From Bdellovibrio sp. qaytius (GTDB lineage: Bacteria > Bdellovibrionota > Bdellovibrionia > Bdellovibrionales > Bdellovibrionaceae), in contig CP025734.1 in NCBI GenBank assembly GCA_004011035.1, forward strand, positions 2,626,001-2,690,000: DNA of 64,000 nucleotides, given 5' to 3'. Both the position numbers and the translations under genes were made by a program. Of this stretch, positions 1 through 7,721 are shown piece after piece. The notes under the pieces are model-generated. The model saw only the letters and a list, made by a program, of their open reading frames with translations. It was not told the origin of the DNA and did not search any database. The first letter of the stretch is position 1; each line of letters opens with the position of its first letter.

Positions 1-121
1 GCTGGTATATTAGTTCTCAAGCCTTCGTAAGGTAATAATCACTGTACAAAATTATAACAGGCGAATTACGTCACCCCTTTTGTTAAAACTACACCGTTCA
101 AACAAAAACAAAGGGAGATTT

Positions 122-538
122 ATGAAAAAATTAATGATGGCTTTATTCGTTACTGCTACTGCAACTACTGTTATGGCTATGCCTAAGGGCGCTTCTGGTG
201 GTGGAGATATGATGGTAGTTCACACTTGTAAACAAGCAATCACATCTAAAAATGGTATCAATAAACAAGTGATTACTGTTGAATTAAGTCAAGGTGGCTT
301 TACGGGAATTCCAACGTTAGTCTTAGAAAAAGTTAGCCCTAGAAAGACATCTGAAATTAGATACATTCTTGATTCAGACAAACAAGATTCAAAACCTGTT
401 GGCGGCGCAGCAGTTTTTCGCGGTGTAGACGGCATGTCTTTTAGCATCAACCTAACTACAAGCCCTTCAGCTCCGAACAAAGCTACGTTAGTTGAAGATA
501 ATGGCCAAGTAACTCAATTGAATTGCGTAAGAAAATAA
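122..538 (+). CDS. small secreted protein of unknown function
   Basis: This 138-residue protein has a clear signal peptide: Lys-Lys at positions 2-3, a hydrophobic run to about residue 16, and likely cleavage after VMA at 19. The ATG at 122 was chosen because AAGGGAGA lies at proper spacing before it. An upstream in-frame start near 80 would put 14 charged residues ahead of the signal and has no such site. The mature part holds two cysteines (about C36 and C135), placed so that they could bridge the N- and C-termini. I do not recognise a family. It converges on the nucleoside importer operon with a 3-base gap. Probably periplasmic or secreted. Confidence 0.75.
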   Translation: MKKLMMALFVTATATTVMAMPKGASGGGDMMVVHTCKQAITSKNGINKQVITVELSQGGFTGIPTLVLEKVSPRKTSEIRYILDSDKQDSKPVGGAAVFRGVDGMSFSINLTTSPSAPNKATLVEDNGQVTQLNCVRK

Positions 539-541
539 GAA

Positions 542-1414
542 CTAAGAAATTTCTTTTGGGGCCTGCTGTTTATTTCTTAATAACAGCAGGGCTACCAACG
601 TTGCTAGATACGGTAACATCTGAATAAATTCATTCGGAATTTTCACACTTAAATTCATATTCTGTAATTGAATCTGAATTGCTTCTGCAAAACCAAACAA
701 TAAAACTACAAGCCAAGCTTTACGTAAGTTCCATCCAGCAAAGATGACTGCGGCTAACGCGATAAACCCGCGCCCTGCGCTCATTAACGGAGAATAACTT
801 GATGCTAAGTATGTGGATAAAATCGCGCCGCCAACACCCGTTATTAAAGCTCCTAATGTAACCGCCTGCCAACGACGTTTGATGTATGAAACACCAACGC
901 TTGTTAAAGCTTCAGACTTTTCACCGGCAAATTTAATTTGTAAGCCAAAACTTGATTTTTCAGCGATCCAATAACAAATCGCAAGCATTGATACCGTTAC
1001 AACACTGACCATAATCAATGACTGGTTCAATGCTGCATCAGAAGTATCAATGGCAGGAGTAGAACCCGTAGATTCAAATAATGTTTTACTTACGATCGGA
1101 ATCAAACCCATTGCCAGTAAATTCATACCCGTACCGACAACAATTGAATTGGCTTTGAATTTAAAAATTAAAATATTAAAAATTTGCGAAAACGCAGCAG
1201 CTACTAAAGCGGCAGCGACATAACCTAAAACTAAAGAGTGCGTTTGAAAACTAACTGCTGCTGCGGTGAAGGCGCCAATCAATAAATAAGCTTCTAAACC
1301 AATCTGTGCTACGCCTGATTTTTCTGAAAAATAGCCACCGCTGGCCGCAAATAAAATCGGTAATGACATACGGATGCTGGCTAAAAATAAACCTAATAGA
1401 ATTTCAGAACTCAT
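542..1414 (-). CDS. nucleoside-type ABC transporter permease (second permease)
   Basis: This 290-residue hydrophobic protein has about eight membrane segments and matches the permease family that works with BMP-type binding proteins (YufQ/NupQ type, related to the RbsC/LivH fold). N-terminal features such as the SEKSGVAQIGLE stretch are typical of this group. It is the last gene of a four-gene minus-strand operon (binding protein, ATPase, permease, permease). Its ATG overlaps the stop of the upstream permease by 4 bases, which suggests translational coupling. Likely role: the second half of the inner-membrane channel for uptake of nucleosides or purine-like solutes. Substrate is inferred from family and context only. 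Confidence 0.85.
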   Translation of the reverse strand: MSSEILLGLFLASIRMSLPILFAASGGYFSEKSGVAQIGLEAYLLIGAFTAAAVSFQTHSLVLGYVAAALVAAAFSQIFNILIFKFKANSIVVGTGMNLLAMGLIPIVSKTLFESTGSTPAIDTSDAALNQSLIMVSVVTVSMLAICYWIAEKSSFGLQIKFAGEKSEALTSVGVSYIKRRWQAVTLGALITGVGGAILSTYLASSYSPLMSAGRGFIALAAVIFAGWNLRKAWLVVLLFGFAEAIQIQLQNMNLSVKIPNEFIQMLPYLATLVALLLLRNKQQAPKEIS

Positions 1415-2445
1415 GATTTCTTCCTTCTATGGTTAATGTAAACAGCTCCTGCGACACAGAAAATAATAATGGCTTGTAAGACCTTAGAAAAATCACGAGT
1501 TAAAAACTGAGTTTCTAAATCAAGATCTGAAGCCCCCTTATGAAGGACCGCCATAATAAAACTAGAAAATAAAATACCAATTGGATGACCTTGCGCCAAC
1601 AACGCAACCACGATACCTAAAAACCCATAAGCCGGAGAAAAACCCACTTTGTATTGGTACGTGCTGCCTAACACTTCTGTAAGGCCAACAAGGCTTGAGA
1701 AAAACCCAGCGATGCCTAAGGCTAAAAAATTAATTTTCTTAGCTGAAATGCCCATACGTTCTGCGGCTGTTGGGTTTTCACCGAAAGCTTTGATTTCTAA
1801 GCCCCATTTAGTTTTCGTTTCAAAAAACCAAACCGCTAAACAGCTAATCACGGCTACTAATAAAAATCCGCTCACCGCAGAGTTTTCAAAGTACGCTTTT
1901 ATACTGTCTGATTTAGCCACTTGAAACACAGGTTTGATTAAAGAACTTTCAGGATTTTGTGATTCTGTGTTTTGGTAGTTTTGCAAAACGACATACGTCG
2001 CAATCGCTGCAAAAATAAAATTCAGCATGATCGCAACAACCACTTCGTGGCCTTGTTTGTACACTTTAAAAAAGGCAATCGTCTGCGCACTTAAAATACC
2101 AACAACCATTGTTGTTAAACAAATCGCAATGATACCGAAGGTACCTAAAGATTCTGGCAAGATGATACCCATGACTGCGGCTACCATCGCTGATAACACA
2201 ATCTGCCCTTCGGCACCGATATGAAATAAGCCCGCTTTAAACGGAATCGAAAATGCTAAGCCTGCAAAGGCAAAACAAGTTGTGTAAAACATTGTTAAAC
2301 CCATATCGAATTTACTTTGTAAAAAGCTTCCGCTTAATACTTTTAAAACATTACCTGGGTTTTCTTTAAATAATAAAACTAGAACACTGCTTAAGGCCAC
2401 GCCGATGATAAAACCAATTAAACTTGAGTAATCAATGCGCTTCAT
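1411..2445 (-). CDS. nucleoside-type ABC transporter permease (first permease)
   Basis: This 344-residue integral membrane protein has a first hydrophobic helix at about residues 9-27 and the family hallmark FHIGAEGQIVLSA near residue 75. That hallmark is typical of YufP/NupP-like permeases of BMP-dependent importers. It overlaps the ATPase stop by 4 bases upstream and the second permease by 4 bases downstream, so the three transporter genes are probably translated as a coupled set. With the next permease it should form the transmembrane heterodimer. No unusual feature was seen. Confidence 0.87.
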   Translation of the reverse strand: MKRIDYSSLIGFIIGVALSSVLVLLFKENPGNVLKVLSGSFLQSKFDMGLTMFYTTCFAFAGLAFSIPFKAGLFHIGAEGQIVLSAMVAAVMGIILPESLGTFGIIAICLTTMVVGILSAQTIAFFKVYKQGHEVVVAIMLNFIFAAIATYVVLQNYQNTESQNPESSLIKPVFQVAKSDSIKAYFENSAVSGFLLVAVISCLAVWFFETKTKWGLEIKAFGENPTAAERMGISAKKINFLALGIAGFFSSLVGLTEVLGSTYQYKVGFSPAYGFLGIVVALLAQGHPIGILFSSFIMAVLHKGASDLDLETQFLTRDFSKVLQAIIIFCVAGAVYINHRRKKS

Positions 2446-3833
2446 AGATTGACTCCGTTCATGATCTGACTGATTTGGCTGTTATCAAGTGAGCCTTTTA
2501 AATAAGGGCCCTTAATAGCTCCTTTAAATAAAATCACAAAGCGATCAGATAATTTTAAAACTTCATCTAAATCAGACGATAATAATACAACGGCACGGTG
2601 ATTCTTTTTTTGATCAAGCAAAGCTTGGTGAATTTTTTCTTGAGCCCCGATATCAACTCCACGCGAAGGGTGTGCAGCCAAGATCACATCAGGATTATGC
2701 CAAAGCTCGCGACCGATTACAAATTTTTGCTGGTTACCGCCCGAAAATGAACCCATCACCATTTGGCTATCAGCGGGGCGCACGTCCCAATCAGTAATAA
2801 TTTTTTCGACTTCACGGCGAACTTTTTTCTTATTCACTAAACCTAAGCGAGTAAAAGTATTGCGGTGACGAATTAAAAAGTTTTCGATCAAATCTTGCTT
2901 CGGATAAATACTGTAACGAAAGCGATCTTCAGAAATATCACCGAATTTTAATTTTAATAAATCGATGTTCTGGCGAAGCTTCAAAATAAAATCTTCTTGG
3001 CCATTACCATCGACTCCGGCAACACCTAGAATTTCGTTGTTATTTAACTTTAAACCTAAAAGATTTAGATCATGAGTAATGCCTGTATCATTCACGCCAG
3101 CTTGCACTAGGGCCTGTTGCTTACGACCGATCATCTTTTCGGCCATCTGTTCGATGGTAAAGTTTGATCCGCTATCTGAGGCGATTAATTGGCCACGGCA
3201 AAGAATAGTCACATGATCTGCGACTTTTTTGATTTCGTTTAATTTATGCGAAATCAAAATCAAAGTGTGACCCTGTTTTTTGAGATCTAACATAAAATCT
3301 AAAAAATCTTCGATCTCATCGGGGCTTAATACAGCCGTTGGTTCATCGAAAATAATAATCTCAGGATCTAAGATTAACACGCGTAATATTTCTAAACGCT
3401 GTTGTTCACCAATACTATAAGCTTTGATTTTTTTATCTAAGGGGAGGCTCCATTTAAACTTAGCTTGTTTTTCACTAACTAATTCTAACAGACGCTTTTT
3501 TTCAATGTTTTGTGTGCGCGCCACAAGCTCTAGATGATTCCATCCCGTAAGTTCGTCGGCCAATTGAAAGTGCTGATGCACGAAACCGATTTTTTCACGA
3601 AATGAATCTTGCGCTGATTCGGGCTCATAGGATTTACCACGTAAAACCATAGCTCCTGATGAAGGCGGTACGATCCCCGTTAATACTTTCATTAACGTAG
3701 ATTTACCGGCTCCATTTTCGCCGATGACAGCATGAATTTGATTTTTTAAAATAGAAAAATGAACCTGATCTAAAGAAACACAGCTTCCATAGCTTTTCGA
3801 AATATTGTTAAATTCGATCAGATTCGATGACAT
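2442..3833 (-). CDS. nucleoside-type ABC transporter ATPase, double-domain
   Basis: This 463-residue protein has two ABC domains in tandem. The first is complete: Walker A GENGAGKST near residue 39, signature YSIGEQQR, and Walker B IIIFDEPT. The second has a degenerate P-loop (GVAGVDGNGQ) but keeps the SGGNQQK signature and a Walker B-like ILAAHPSRGVD. That asymmetry is normal for the RbsA/YufO class. The protein is somewhat shorter than the usual 500 or so residues, and the loss falls around the start of domain two. It lies 5 bases after the binding-protein gene and overlaps the permease by 4. Role: energising import of nucleoside-like substrates. Confidence 0.88.
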   Translation of the reverse strand: MSSNLIEFNNISKSYGSCVSLDQVHFSILKNQIHAVIGENGAGKSTLMKVLTGIVPPSSGAMVLRGKSYEPESAQDSFREKIGFVHQHFQLADELTGWNHLELVARTQNIEKKRLLELVSEKQAKFKWSLPLDKKIKAYSIGEQQRLEILRVLILDPEIIIFDEPTAVLSPDEIEDFLDFMLDLKKQGHTLILISHKLNEIKKVADHVTILCRGQLIASDSGSNFTIEQMAEKMIGRKQQALVQAGVNDTGITHDLNLLGLKLNNNEILGVAGVDGNGQEDFILKLRQNIDLLKLKFGDISEDRFRYSIYPKQDLIENFLIRHRNTFTRLGLVNKKKVRREVEKIITDWDVRPADSQMVMGSFSGGNQQKFVIGRELWHNPDVILAAHPSRGVDIGAQEKIHQALLDQKKNHRAVVLLSSDLDEVLKLSDRFVILFKGAIKGPYLKGSLDNSQISQIMNGVNL

Positions 3834-3838
3834 TAGAA

Positions 3839-4834
3839 CTATTTAGTTTTGTAGTAATCTGGAACAGTTACTTTTCCAGTAATGATTGATTTTTTAACTT
3901 GGTTTAGTTTTTCAATCTCAGCGGCTGACCACAATTTTTTATTGTTTTCATCTAAAGCCCAGTCAATACCACCGTCTTTTAAACCAAAACGGTTAACACC
4001 TGATTGAAATGATCCAGCTTTAACTGATTTGATGGTTTCAAATACAGCCACATCAACTTTTTTCAACATTGAAGTTAACACAACACCAGGTTTTACCCAG
4101 TTTTGATTTGAATCAACACCAATAGCGAAAATCTTTTTATCAGAAGCGGCATCAAATAAACCTGATCCTGAAGCTCCAGCTGCATGAAAGATCACATCTG
4201 CTTTTTGTGAAATTTGTGATAACGCGATTTCTTTAGCTTTAGCTGGGTTATTCCAAGCTTCACCAGTTACACCGATGTAACTTACTAATACAGTGGCTTT
4301 TGGGTTAACTGATTTAACTCCCGCTTCAAAACCTTTTTGAAAACGACGAATTAACGGAATATCCATTCCGCCAATGAAGCCCACAACACCCGTTTTTGAT
4401 TTCATGGCTGCGGCAGCACCTACAAGGTAAGAACCTTCGTGCTCTTCAAATAATAACGAACGCACATTTTTAGCAGTCACTTCACCATCAACGATTGCGA
4501 ATTTTGTTTCAGGAAATAGTGCAGATACTTTTTTGATCGCATCTGTTTGTGCGAAACCGATTCCGATCACTAGATCATATTTTTTTTGCGCGAAATTTCT
4601 GTGAAGAGTTTCTAAAGAATTATTATCAGTAGCTTCAACATATTTTAATTCGATGCCTAATTCTTTTTCGGCTTGTTTTGCACCCGCGTAGGCTGCTGAA
4701 TTAAAAGATTTATCGTCTTTGCCACCTTTATCAAGCACAAGTCCGATTTTCAATGCTGGTGTATTTGCTAAAGCAAACTCTGCAAAAGCCGTTTGAAACA
4801 TTAAAAGACAGAACACTAATAGAAACTTCGACAT
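3839..4834 (-). CDS. BMP-family substrate-binding protein
   Basis: This 331-residue periplasmic binding protein is of the BMP (basic membrane protein, TmpC/PnrA) family, which binds purine nucleosides in characterised members. The motifs LVLDKGGKDDKSFN (after the signal peptide), DLVIGIGFAQ and the GFIGGMD segment fit the family. The start at 4834 is preferred because GGGGGT lies just upstream of MSKFLL, a clean signal peptide. An earlier in-frame codon at 4858 adds eight residues ahead of it. There is no lipobox cysteine, so unlike many BMP proteins it is probably soluble in the periplasm. It is first in the operon with the ATPase and two permeases. Confidence 0.87.
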   Translation of the reverse strand: MSKFLLVFCLLMFQTAFAEFALANTPALKIGLVLDKGGKDDKSFNSAAYAGAKQAEKELGIELKYVEATDNNSLETLHRNFAQKKYDLVIGIGFAQTDAIKKVSALFPETKFAIVDGEVTAKNVRSLLFEEHEGSYLVGAAAAMKSKTGVVGFIGGMDIPLIRRFQKGFEAGVKSVNPKATVLVSYIGVTGEAWNNPAKAKEIALSQISQKADVIFHAAGASGSGLFDAASDKKIFAIGVDSNQNWVKPGVVLTSMLKKVDVAVFETIKSVKAGSFQSGVNRFGLKDGGIDWALDENNKKLWSAAEIEKLNQVKKSIITGKVTVPDYYKTK

Positions 4835-4989
4835 ACATACCCCCGTCAAATTTATCATTTTGGTCCAGTTTGATTTAAAGCAGTATTAATTTACTCGTAG
4901 TATAATTCAACAATTTTAATAGCTTAGCTGATAAGCTTTTGCCTTTTGCCTGAATTAACGTTTTTTAATACCGCGTTCATGCGCACTTA

Positions 4990-5047
4990 AAGCCTGTGAT
5001 TTAGGCTTATATACATACAACAACAACAAAGCGTGTTTAAAACACGC
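4990..5047 (+). promoter_or_regulatory. two hairpins in the leader of the small secreted protein gene
   Basis: Two perfect inverted repeats precede the start at 5064: AAGCCT/AGGCTT at 4990-5008, and GCGTGTTT/AAACACGC at 5031-5047. The second ends just before the AAAAAGGAA ribosome site. They could be mRNA-stabilising stems or a protein-binding site; which one is not determined by the sequence. The rest of the 229-base gap between 4835 and 5063 shows nothing else I can name. Confidence 0.4.
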
Positions 5048-5063
5048 AGAAAAAGGAATATTT

Positions 5064-5396
5064 ATGAAAAACGCATTAGTAGCAATCATCGTTATCGCTT
5101 CTTCAACTATGGCTTTCGCTGCTGGTCACAAAGGTGAACACCAAGCTAAAATGTCTGAACAAAAAGTAGCAATCAATAAAGCTTGTGAAGCTGATGCTGC
5201 AACAGCTGGTTGCACTGGTAAAGAATTCGGTGGCGGATTAATGAAGTGCTTACACGCTTACAAAAAAGCTAACAAAGGCTTCGAATTATCTGAAGGTTGC
5301 AAATCAGCAACTCACGCAATGCGCAGCGAAAAAAGCGAAATGAAAGCTAAAAAAGCAGCAGCAAAATCTGAAACAGAAGAAAAATCTAACAAGTAA
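5064..5396 (+). CDS. small secreted four-cysteine protein
   Basis: This 110-residue protein starts with a signal peptide (residues 1-19, cleavage near AFA). The mature region is Lys/Ala-rich and holds four cysteines (about 41, 50, 62 and 79), consistent with two disulfides. The C-terminal 30 residues are highly charged (Lys/Glu). AAGGAA precedes the ATG at good spacing. The cysteine spacing is loosely like cysteine-rich GLG1-type repeats, but I would not assign it. The leader has two hairpins, suggesting regulated or stable mRNA. Probably an abundant periplasmic protein; function unknown. Confidence 0.75.
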   Translation: MKNALVAIIVIASSTMAFAAGHKGEHQAKMSEQKVAINKACEADAATAGCTGKEFGGGLMKCLHAYKKANKGFELSEGCKSATHAMRSEKSEMKAKKAAAKSETEEKSNK

Positions 5397-5421
5397 TCCA
5401 TAAGCAGGTCACAATTTTGGC

Positions 5422-5832
5422 ATGGGACGTTCTCAAAAAACATTACACCCGTGCCAAACTTGTGGTGCATGCTGTGCCAGCTATCGCGTTAATTTTTACT
5501 GGCGCCAAGCCGAAAAGGCCGACTCTGACCACCCCGTCCCTCCCAATTATTGGCTCGATGCAAATGATCGCGAGCGAATTCTCAAAGGTACTGAAGATAA
5601 ACACCATCCAAAATGTATTGCCTTAAAAGGTAGAATCGGTGAATTTGTAAGCTGTGAAATTTACAGCAATCGCCCGTCTCCTTGCAGAAATTTTGAAGCC
5701 AGTTATGAAGCTGGAGTCTATAACCCACGTTGCGACGAAGCCCGAGCGAAACACGGCCTTAAGCCACTCACAAAACAAGACATCATCAGTTTTTACGAAA
5801 GCCAAAAACCATCTCGTGATGTTGAAATCTGA
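5422..5832 (+). CDS. YkgJ-family cysteine-cluster protein
   Basis: This 136-residue protein has the CxxCxxCC-type cluster near the N-terminus (HPCQTCGACC, C11/C14/C17/C18) and further cysteines in KCIAL, SCEIY, SPCRNF and PRCDEA. This is the pattern of the YkgJ/Fe-S-or-zinc cluster family. The biochemical role of that family is not settled; the cysteines are presumed to bind zinc or an Fe-S cluster. It has no signal peptide and so is cytoplasmic. It follows the small secreted protein by 25 bases and overlaps a 52-codon membrane protein gene by 14 bases. Confidence 0.85.
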   Translation: MGRSQKTLHPCQTCGACCASYRVNFYWRQAEKADSDHPVPPNYWLDANDRERILKGTEDKHHPKCIALKGRIGEFVSCEIYSNRPSPCRNFEASYEAGVYNPRCDEARAKHGLKPLTKQDIISFYESQKPSRDVEI

Positions 5833-5977
5833 TTTCAAAACTCTGGGTATCAAAGCCACATTCAAAAAACATGGCTGGAAATTATTTGCGCTATTTTTTT
5901 GTTACTATTTAATTCGCGATATTATTTTGTACATCGTATTACCTGGCCTTGTGGGTTACGAGCTTTGGGCGAAGTAA
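5819..5977 (+). CDS. 52-residue single-pass membrane protein
   Basis: This is a short gene starting at the ATG at 5819, inside the last codons of the YkgJ-like gene in another frame. The product has a basic N-terminus (residues 1-20, about seven Lys/His/Arg) followed by a hydrophobic helix around residues 21-45, with a Trp-Ala-Lys end. The design, basic then one helix, looks real, and its frame is open to 5977. An in-frame opening further upstream to 5654 lies wholly within the YkgJ-like gene and was not used. Function unknown; coupling with the upstream gene is likely from the overlap. Confidence 0.5.
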   Translation: MLKSDFKTLGIKATFKKHGWKLFALFFCYYLIRDIILYIVLPGLVGYELWAK

Positions 5978-5987
5978 TCCACTTCAC

Positions 5988-6440
5988 TCAAATTGAAGTG
6001 TCTGATTCAATTGAACTATCACACTTCGAACAAAAACCATAAAACAACATAGATAAATTTGCTTTTGAAAAATCGTGAATATCTTTTAGAGCCTTTTCAA
6101 TTTTTTCAAACAAAGCTGCGTTTCCTTTGTTCACTTTTCCACATGATTTACAGATGTAGTAGTGGTGAATTTTTTTATCAAAAACATACTGATAAACTTT
6201 TCCCACTCTCGGCAAGTCTAATTCCTGAATTAAACCAAGAGAAATAAATTTTTCAATGTTTCTATAGATTGTAGTTCGATCTACATCTTCAATACTTTTA
6301 TTTAAATAGTCATATAATTCTTTAATAGGAACATGGCGATTTTTATTATCTAAAAAAAACTGTATTAATAATTCTTTAGATGGGGTCATGCGAAGCCCCT
6401 TTGATTTTAAGTAAATGATTAGATCCGCATGTCTTTTCAT
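5988..6440 (-). CDS. Fur-family metal-dependent repressor (Zur/Nur/PerR-like)
   Basis: This 150-residue regulator has a winged-helix domain with the recognition segment RTTIYRNIEKF (about 56-66). A dimerisation part carries HHYYICKSC (H92, H93, C97, C100) and FCSKC (C137, C140), the two CxxC pairs of the structural zinc site in Fur-family proteins. The ATG at 6440 is chosen because AGGGAGC stands before it. A longer reading to 6509 would run through the palindromic operator. It is transcribed away from the DUF1275 gene, with a 20-bp palindrome between them, so it probably represses itself and its neighbours. Which metal or signal it senses cannot be read from sequence. Confidence 0.85.
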   Translation of the reverse strand: MKRHADLIIYLKSKGLRMTPSKELLIQFFLDNKNRHVPIKELYDYLNKSIEDVDRTTIYRNIEKFISLGLIQELDLPRVGKVYQYVFDKKIHHYYICKSCGKVNKGNAALFEKIEKALKDIHDFSKANLSMLFYGFCSKCDSSIESDTSI

Positions 6441-6485
6441 GTAATTGCTCCCTAAGCGTAGACCGAAGACACGATACGCCGTGAT

Positions 6486-6505
6486 TATTGCATCATGATG
6501 CAATA
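6486..6505. promoter_or_regulatory. 20-bp perfect palindrome, proposed operator 1 of the Fur-family regulator
   Basis: The sequence has the form TATTGCA-N6-TGCAATA and is perfectly self-complementary over 20 bases. It sits between the divergent Fur-family and DUF1275 genes, ending 11 bases before the ATG at 6517. A second site of the same form lies at 7247-7266. Core TTGCA(A/T)-N4-(A/T)TGCAA is reminiscent of the reported TTGCAA-N5-TTGCAA Nur box. That likeness is from memory and the spacer differs by one base. Confidence 0.7.
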
Positions 6506-6516
6506 GCATTCAAGTC

Positions 6517-7242
6517 ATGTTTCAACACAAGATAAATGATACAGCTAGTTTTAAAACATATTTTGATTGGTTTATTTTAAGTTTTCTTGCTGGAAGCATT
6601 AATACGGGTGGATATCTTTCTTGTCACCGATTTGTATCTCATATTACAGGTTTTGCGACACTTGCAGGCATTTCATTTGAAAGATTAAATCTTTTAGAAG
6701 CTTTCGGAACTTTAACAATTCCCTTATTTTTTGTAGCAGGTGTTATGGCATCAGCTTATTTTGAAAAAAAATACGCCCACAAATTGCATGGTCAAAAATA
6801 TTCACCGGTCATGGGGTTAGTCTCTATTTTATTAGGAACAGTAGCCTTAGGTGGAAGTCTTAATTGGTTTGGTCAATTTGGCGATTCGGCTCAAATTAAA
6901 AACGACTTTATATTGCTTGCTTGCCTTTGTGGAGCTTGTGGCTTGCTAAACGGGGCAATTACTTCTGCCTCTGGTTTTACAATCAGAACAACGCATTTAA
7001 CAGGGTTAGCAACTGACCTTGGTTTGGGATTAGTTCGCGTCAATTTAGACAGTTTAACCAACGAACAGAAATCTCTCGAGAACAGAGCAAATTTATTACG
7101 TATTGGAACAATCTTTTCATTTATTTTAGGGTCATTTGTTGGTGCATTTATATTTATGCGGCTTCAATACAAAGGTTTTATATTCCCTATGGCTCTTTCA
7201 ATTTATTTTTCTTACGTCGCTTATAGGGCACAAGCCCAATAA
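6517..7242 (+). CDS. DUF1275 (YoaK-family) membrane protein
   Basis: This 241-residue protein has about six membrane helices. Its N-terminal part (LAGSINTGGYLSCHRF, about 23-38) and its internal GLLNGAITSASGFTIRTTHLTG segment are hallmarks of the DUF1275/YoaK family, whose transported substrate is unknown. There is no Shine-Dalgarno before the ATG at 6517, which lies only 11 bases after the palindrome, so the mRNA may be leaderless or nearly so. Context (Fur-family regulator and matching operators) suggests a role in metal or stress homeostasis; this is inference. Confidence 0.82.
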   Translation: MFQHKINDTASFKTYFDWFILSFLAGSINTGGYLSCHRFVSHITGFATLAGISFERLNLLEAFGTLTIPLFFVAGVMASAYFEKKYAHKLHGQKYSPVMGLVSILLGTVALGGSLNWFGQFGDSAQIKNDFILLACLCGACGLLNGAITSASGFTIRTTHLTGLATDLGLGLVRVNLDSLTNEQKSLENRANLLRIGTIFSFILGSFVGAFIFMRLQYKGFIFPMALSIYFSYVAYRAQAQ

Positions 7243-7246
7243 CTCT

Positions 7247-7266
7247 TATTGCAATATGTTGCAATA
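7247..7266. promoter_or_regulatory. 20-bp inverted repeat, proposed operator 2
   Basis: This is TATTGCA-N6-TGCAATA, the same arms and spacer length as the site at 6486-6505. Here the central four bases TATG break perfect symmetry. It lies between the DUF1275 stop and the GcvH-like start, implying that the GcvH-like gene has its own repressed promoter rather than relying only on read-through. Confidence 0.68.
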
Positions 7267-7292
7267 GTAAAAACTTGCCACGCCACAATGTT

Positions 7293-7721
7293 ATGGCTTA
7301 TGAGTTAAGTGTGAATTATCTATCTAAGTCTTTACATATCCCAGTCGAGCTTTTCTACACTAAAAACCATGAGTGGTTAGCTGTAGACGAGAATGTTGTT
7401 ACTTTTGGTATTACAGAAAAAGCATCTCAATTTTTAGGAGAGATCTTATATATAGACCTCCCTGATGAAGGCGACCGAATCAATATTGGGTCTATGTTTG
7501 CGTCATTAGAAGGTGTGCGAAACATTATGGATTTGATTGCACCTTTCAGCGGTACCATACTTGAGGTAAACCCACGACTTATCGAAGATCCGGCTCTCAT
7601 ATCTGATGATACCTACGGCGAAGGTTGGCTCTTCACCGCAGAACTGGATAGTGAAAAAGATTTGGCTCTCTTAGTTAGACATTTAGAATACAAACAACAA
7701 CTGTTGTCACAAGAACTTTAA
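7293..7721 (+). CDS. GcvH-like protein lacking the lipoylated lysine
   Basis: This 142-residue protein has the whole glycine-cleavage H-protein fold pattern: YTKNHEWL (22-29), GITEKASQFLGEI, IDLPDEGD, IAPFSG, and the C-terminal YGEGWLF. The lipoyl lysine of ESVKAxSD is replaced: the segment reads EGVRNIMD, with Arg76 at that position, so it should not carry lipoate by the usual chemistry. The ATG at 7293 was chosen; a TTG at 7275 is possible. No Shine-Dalgarno is visible. No gcvT or gcvP lies nearby. It is preceded by operator 2 and its last codons overlap the convergent dehydrogenase by 4 bases. A sensor, scaffold or decoy role is possible; function unknown. Confidence 0.78.
   Translation: MAYELSVNYLSKSLHIPVELFYTKNHEWLAVDENVVTFGITEKASQFLGEILYIDLPDEGDRINIGSMFASLEGVRNIMDLIAPFSGTILEVNPRLIEDPALISDDTYGEGWLFTAELDSEKDLALLVRHLEYKQQLLSQEL

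Noticed and set aside
562-590. 9-bp hairpin CCTGCTGTT/AACAGCAGG as a terminator
   Set aside because: It is within the last codons of the permease and has no T run on either strand.
4835-5063. purine riboswitch before the nucleoside importer
   Set aside because: No purine aptamer-like three-way junction was seen on the minus strand of this gap; only a short AGCTTA/TAAGCT stem.
5654-5818. longer N-terminus for the 52-residue membrane protein
   Set aside because: It lies wholly inside the YkgJ-like gene in another frame and reads as a shadow.
6441-6509. longer N-terminus for the Fur-family protein
   Set aside because: It runs through the palindrome and has no ribosome site; the ATG at 6440 with AGGGAGC fits family start positions.
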